From the NCBI RefSeq assembly GCF_000785535.1, contig NZ_CP007595.1, positions 3,370,439 to 3,434,438 on the forward strand: DNA of 64,000 nucleotides. Reading direction: 5' to 3'. The notes beneath the pieces are model-generated. The model was not told the DNA's origin. It worked only from the letters and a program-made list of their open reading frames with translations, and searched no databases. Below are positions 60,554 to 64,000 of the stretch, piece by piece (position 1 is the first letter of the stretch; each line of letters begins with the position of its first letter). Origin of the DNA: Arthrobacter sp. PAMC 25486. GTDB lineage: Bacteria > Actinomycetota > Actinomycetes > Actinomycetales > Micrococcaceae. Made by a program: the position numbers and the translations under genes.

Positions 60554-61786
60554 GTGGATCCCATGGTTGTTGGACTGTTAGCCGGGCTCATAGGCCTGGC
60601 CTTGGGCGTCTTTGGCATGTTCGCTTTTAGTCTCAGCGAACGCTCACGCCGGTTCCCTGTACATATAGATGAGCCCACCCTGCCCGACGGCGCTGCCGAA
60701 GTCCTCTCCGTTGTCGGCAAGGCCTACATTGTGATTGACACGGTCGACGGCGTCGTCCGGGCCAGTCCCGGAGCGTACGCCTTTGGGCTGGTGCGCGGAC
60801 ATACAGTGGTGCACCCGGAACTCATCAACCTCGCCCAGCGAGTGCGGCGCGACGGGGTCATCGAAGAGCAGGATTTGATCCTGCCACGGCTGGTCCTGTC
60901 CAGCACGCCAGCAACGGCTGCGCACGGCGGCGGCGCCCCAGTGCCCAATGCGCCCGGCCAGGGCACACTCGTCATCCAAGTCAGGGTGGCGCCGCTCGGC
61001 GAGGAATACATTCTCCTATTGGCCGATGACCGCACGGAAATTGCCCGCACCGAAGCCGTCCGCAACGACTTCGTCGCCAACGTTTCGCATGAACTTAAAA
61101 CACCCGTAGGCGCCATTTCCCTCCTGGCCGAGGCCCTCGAGTCCGCACCCGAGGACCAAGCCACCGTCCGCCGCTTCGCTTCCCGCATGATGACGGAGTC
61201 GGCCAGGCTGGCCGCCCTGGTCCAGGACATCATTGAACTGTCCCGGCTGCAGGGCAAGGACGTGGCACAGGTGGCCACCGAGGTCGACATCAACTCCGTC
61301 ATCGCCGAGGCCGTGGACCGCACCCGCATGCCGGCCCAGAGCAAGAACATCACCCTCGCGGTTGGGGCGCCGCTACCGGCAGCCGTCTACGGGGACCACT
61401 CCCAGCTGGTGACCGCGCTGCGCAACCTGATCGACAACGCGGTGCGCTACTCGCCCGACAACACACAGGTGGGGATCGGGCTCTCGGTGGGTGACGGCGT
61501 CGTCTCCGTCAGCATTTCAGACCAGGGCGACGGACTCACGCCGCAGGAGCAGGACCGCATCTTTGAGCGTTTCTACCGCGTCGACACCGCCCGCTCCCGG
61601 CATACCGGCGGCACCGGCCTGGGCCTGAGCATCGTCAAGCACATCGTGGGCAACCACGGAGGGGAAGTCACGCTGTGGTCGGCGCCCAAAATGGGGTCGA
61701 CCTTCACCGTGCGCCTGCCACAACTTACCTATTCAACGTCCGACGGCGGCACCCACCACGGCGCCGACCGTCACCTGGAACTTTAA
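60554..61786 (+). CDS. senX3: Phosphate-responsive sensor histidine kinase
   Basis: Membrane kinase that phosphorylates RegX3 when phosphate is scarce. The 410 residues have one or two N-terminal helices (about 3-28), a PAS-like domain (about 50-165), the H-box NVSHELKTP with His179, and an ATPase domain with NLIDNAVRYSP, DQGDGL and GGTGLGLSIV. The short membrane part without an outside sensor loop is typical of SenX3/PhoR. GTG 60554 is used (ATG 60563 possible); the ribosome site is weak. regX3 follows 18 bases on. Confidence 0.93.
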   Translation: MDPMVVGLLAGLIGLALGVFGMFAFSLSERSRRFPVHIDEPTLPDGAAEVLSVVGKAYIVIDTVDGVVRASPGAYAFGLVRGHTVVHPELINLAQRVRRDGVIEEQDLILPRLVLSSTPATAAHGGGAPVPNAPGQGTLVIQVRVAPLGEEYILLLADDRTEIARTEAVRNDFVANVSHELKTPVGAISLLAEALESAPEDQATVRRFASRMMTESARLAALVQDIIELSRLQGKDVAQVATEVDINSVIAEAVDRTRMPAQSKNITLAVGAPLPAAVYGDHSQLVTALRNLIDNAVRYSPDNTQVGIGLSVGDGVVSVSISDQGDGLTPQEQDRIFERFYRVDTARSRHTGGTGLGLSIVKHIVGNHGGEVTLWSAPKMGSTFTVRLPQLTYSTSDGGTHHGADRHLEL

Positions 61787-61804
61787 CTAAGGAGCGCAAC
61801 GAGC

Positions 61805-62485
61805 GTGAGCAGAATTTTGATAGTTGAGGACGAAGAGTCCATCAGCGACCCCTTGTCATTCCTGCTGGGCAAGGAAGGTTACGACGTCCAGGTGGTGGAC
61901 AACGGCCTGGATGCGCTCGTGGAATTTGAGCGGAACGGTGCGGATTTGGTGCTCCTTGACCTGCAGCTGCCGGGTATGAGCGGTACGGAAGTGTGCAAGC
62001 ACCTGCGCCAACGATCCAACGTTCCCGTCATCATGCTCACAGCCAAGGACTCAGAGATCGACAAGGTCGTGGGGCTGGAACTTGGTGCCGACGACTACGT
62101 TACGAAGCCGTACTCGTCCAGGGAATTGATTGCCCGGATCAGGGCCGTGTTGCGGCGCCAGGCCGAACCCGAGGAACTGCTGAACTCCACCGTGCAGGCG
62201 GGGCCGGTGCGGATGGACGTGGAACGCCACGTGGTCAATGTGCACGGGGAATCCGTGAGCTTCCCGCTGAAGGAGTTTGAACTGCTGGAGATGCTGCTGC
62301 GCAATGCCGGCAAGGTACTCACACGCGGTCAGCTGATCGACCGGGTCTGGGGCTCGGATTATGTGGGCGACACCAAGACCCTTGACGTGCACATCAAGCG
62401 GCTGCGCAGCAAGATTGAGCCCGATCCTGCCGTGCCCAAGTACCTTGTCACCGTTCGCGGGCTGGGCTACAAGTTCGAGTCCTGA
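61805..62485 (+). CDS. regX3: Phosphate-responsive response regulator
   Basis: OmpR-type regulator activated by SenX3. The 226 residues have the receiver domain with acidic pair DEE, phospho-acceptor Asp52 in LVLLDLQLPG, Thr/Lys of MLTAKD, and an effector domain with the winged helix LKEFELLEMLLRNAGKVLTRGQLI and VHIKRLRSKIEPDP. GTG 61805 has AAGGAG ten bases upstream. It ends facing a lipoprotein gene across array A4 and a terminator. Confidence 0.95.
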   Translation: MSRILIVEDEESISDPLSFLLGKEGYDVQVVDNGLDALVEFERNGADLVLLDLQLPGMSGTEVCKHLRQRSNVPVIMLTAKDSEIDKVVGLELGADDYVTKPYSSRELIARIRAVLRRQAEPEELLNSTVQAGPVRMDVERHVVNVHGESVSFPLKEFELLEMLLRNAGKVLTRGQLIDRVWGSDYVGDTKTLDVHIKRLRSKIEPDPAVPKYLVTVRGLGYKFES

Positions 62486-62502
62486 CCGGCCGGCCACATC
62501 CC

Positions 62503-62598
62503 AACGCCGCAGCACCTTCCGGGGTATTGTTCCGAACGCCGCAGCACCCTTCGGGGTGTTTTTGCGAACGCCGCAGCACCTTCCGGGGTGGGGCGGAA
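62503..62598. repeat. 32-bp-period repeat array A4
   Basis: AACGCCGCAGCAC units start at 62503, 62535 and 62567, exactly 32 bp apart, each continuing with CTTC then CGGGGT. The first two end in a T-rich run. Arrangement and period match arrays A1-A3. It lies between regX3 and the bidirectional terminator. Confidence 0.88.
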
Positions 62599-62608
62599 TG
62601 ATTAAAGC

Positions 62609-62652
62609 AAAACGCGGGGCCCTCGTCGTGTAGACAAGGGCCCCGCGTTTTT
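62609..62652. terminator. Bidirectional intrinsic terminator
   Basis: AAAACGCGGGGCCCT (62609-62623) pairs with AGGGCCCCGCGTTTT (62637-62651). T-runs follow in both directions, serving regX3 and the convergent lipoprotein gene. Confidence 0.9.
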
Positions 62653-62662
62653 GCTGCTGTGG

Positions 62663-63178
62663 TTACAGTGCGGAGTCGCTGGCTGCTGCGGTGGGCAGCA
62701 ATTCCTTGTACTCGGCCAAGGTTCCGTCCAAGATAGGCACCGTCAGCGTCGCGGTTTCCCCTGCGGAGGTCGACAGCTCAAGGGTGGTAACGCTGCCCGG
62801 GGGCTCGGTCACGGTGCTGAGCGTTGAATGGTCGGCGTTGGAGTTCAAGACCTTCGGCGTACCGGGTGCAACCGTGATTTCGGTCTGTGAGCCCTGGTCG
62901 CCGGTGACTGTCAGGGTGATCTCGGTATCGGAGGTGTTGTAAAAGGTGCCAGCAACGTTTCCGGCGGAGCCTGCTGCCTCGGAGACGATCAAAACGTTGC
63001 GAAGTTCCAGCTGGCCCATGTCCAGGCGCACGCCATCAGAGGCGGAGTAGACCATGGTGGTGCTTTGTTGGTTGATTGCACTGCAACCGGTGAATGCCAT
63101 GGCACCAATGCCGATGGCTGCAATCAGGCTCAAGCGTTGCGCTCGTTTGGTACCGCGGATGCCGGCAGCGATTCTCAC
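62663..63178 (-). CDS. Putative lipoprotein of unknown function
   Basis: A 171-residue exported lipoprotein: basic start (MRIAAGIRGTKRAQR), hydrophobic core and lipobox AFTGC with Cys32. The mature part is all-beta and copper-chaperone-like in style (LELRNVLIVSEAAGSAGNVAG, TLTVTGDQGSQ) but has no Met/His metal motif that I can see, so no function is assigned. Start GTG 63178 has GAGGAG eight bases before. Divergent from carD. Confidence 0.82.
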   Translation of the reverse strand: MRIAAGIRGTKRAQRLSLIAAIGIGAMAFTGCSAINQQSTTMVYSASDGVRLDMGQLELRNVLIVSEAAGSAGNVAGTFYNTSDTEITLTVTGDQGSQTEITVAPGTPKVLNSNADHSTLSTVTEPPGSVTTLELSTSAGETATLTVPILDGTLAEYKELLPTAAASDSAL

Positions 63179-63421
63179 GTCAGTAACTCCTCATGGAAAA
63201 GACAAAATATCTTTGCCCAGCTTATCCGCAAATGAGGCAAATGTACTCTTCGTGCAATACAAGGCACATTCACTGCTGCTTCACTAGGGCATCCAGATGC
63301 ATCTGGGAGAGCTTTAGTCAAGGGGTCACAATTGTCCAAATGTTGGAACAATTGCGCCGCAAGCGTAGCTCTGGCGGGTCCTGACCTGCGGAAACACAAG
63401 GGAGTGGCCGGTTAACCGTGG

Positions 63422-63427
63422 TAAACT
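63422..63427 (+). promoter_or_regulatory. Probable -10 box of carD
   Basis: TAAACT lies 27 bases upstream of the carD ATG, close enough to give a short leader. No good -35 element precedes it at 17 bases. Confidence 0.4.
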
Positions 63428-63453
63428 AGAGGTATTGGAAAGGGAGAATCCAC

Positions 63454-63936
63454 ATGCTTTTTGAGGTCGGCGAGACAGTAGTTTACCCACACCACGGTGC
63501 AGCAAAGATCGAAGAGATCAAGATGCGCACCGTCCGGGGTGAAGAGAAGATGTATCTCAAGCTAAAGGTTGCCCAGGGGGATCTGACGATCGAAGTTCCT
63601 GCGGAGAACGTAGACCTTGTTGGGGTTCGCGATGTTGTGGGCAAGGAAGGGTTGGCGCACGTTTTTGAAGTGTTGCGCGCCGAGTTTACGGAGGAGCCCA
63701 CTAACTGGTCCCGCCGTTACAAGGCCAACCTGGAGAAGCTTGCGTCCGGTGATGTCATCAAGGTTGCGGAAGTTGTTCGCGATCTGTGGCGCCGGGACAA
63801 TGACCGCGGCTTGTCCGCAGGTGAGAAGCGCATGCTCGCCAAGGCTCGCCAGATCTTGATTTCAGAGCTTGCTCTGGCTGAAAAGACTGATGAAGACAAG
63901 GCAGCCGAAGTCCTTGACGAAGTTTTGGCTTCGTAG
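63454..63936 (+). CDS. carD: CarD-family RNA polymerase-binding regulator
   Basis: Essential global regulator that binds the RNA polymerase beta subunit and stabilises open promoters, above all for rRNA genes. The 160 residues have the RNAP-interaction domain ([22 protein letters not shown], about residues 1-60) and a helical DNA-binding domain with the Trp in [15 protein letters not shown] and the end [18 protein letters not shown] 63454 has AAAGGGAG seven bases upstream. It ends at a good terminator. Confidence 0.97.
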   Translation: MLFEVGETVVYPHHGAAKIEEIKMRTVRGEEKMYLKLKVAQGDLTIEVPAENVDLVGVRDVVGKEGLAHVFEVLRAEFTEEPTNWSRRYKANLEKLASGDVIKVAEVVRDLWRRDNDRGLSAGEKRMLAKARQILISELALAEKTDEDKAAEVLDEVLAS

Positions 63937-63947
63937 GCAGTTTCTGG

Positions 63948-63980
63948 AAAAACCCTGTACCTCGTGGTGCAGGGTTTTTT
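63948..63980 (+). terminator. Intrinsic terminator after carD
   Basis: AAAAACCCTG (63948-63957) pairs with CAGGGTTTTT (63970-63979), continuing in a six-T run, 12 bases after the stop codon. Confidence 0.9.
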
Positions 63981-64000
63981 CATGCCCAAACCCTCCCGCA

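Overview
The window looks like chromosome of a high-GC actinobacterium of the Micrococcaceae, most like Arthrobacter or a close relative. The signs are a bacterial proteasome activator ending in GQYL, a CarD regulator, SenX3-RegX3, a GTP-type PEP carboxykinase, a DUF2516 protein, an LAxTG cell-wall anchor, and frequent GTG/TTG starts. I see no transposase, integrase, phage gene, cas gene or rRNA. The genus is inferred from gene content and style, not from a marker gene.

Layout. At 1-1.3 kb is the end of an mgtE Mg2+ channel gene. At 1.5-11.1 kb is a sialic acid locus: an ABC importer of the dipeptide/SatABCD type (binding protein, permease, a permease-ATPase fusion, a second ATPase), then a NAL/DapA-family lyase, an ROK kinase and NanE, with a divergent GntR regulator. 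At 11.5-21.5 kb are two hydrolases, tRNA-Arg, pckG, a broken flavohaemoglobin gene beside its NsrR regulator, a phosphomannomutase and a RecQ-type helicase with a phosphoribosyltransferase-like tail. At 21.7-28.4 kb is a complete non-phosphorylating L-fucose pathway in two divergent operons, with a GH29 fucosidase. At 29-31 kb are a PadR/membrane-protein pair and a second GntR regulator whose promoter carries a half-copy of the fucose operator. At 31-41 kb are an S9 peptidase, an FAD/NAD(P)-binding protein and a very large secreted nuclease/5'-nucleotidase gene cut by one in-frame stop. At 41-52 kb are a quinone oxidoreductase, cstA with its YbdD partner, bpa, and an iron(III) ABC operon behind an IdeR/DtxR-like box. 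At 52-64 kb are a secreted tripeptidyl aminopeptidase, holB-tmk, metB, a methyltransferase, phosphoglycerate mutase, phoU divergent from senX3-regX3 across a Pho-box-like direct repeat, a lipoprotein and carD.

How the genes work together. Sialic acid and L-fucose are the typical end sugars of animal mucins and glycoproteins, so two large loci point to use of host-derived or similar glycans. The nan enzymes yield pyruvate and GlcNAc-6-P. The fucose route yields pyruvate and L-lactate. pckG and cstA fit growth on such gluconeogenic carbon.

The least explained feature is between the genes. Many gene ends, especially convergent ones, carry short intergenic repeats. Two families (AACGC-CGGGG units and CCGAGRTGTG units) form tandem arrays with an almost exact 32-bp period, in both orientations, at seven places. 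Other gaps carry long palindromes that recur within the window. I recognise no described element for them; they are the best candidates for something new.
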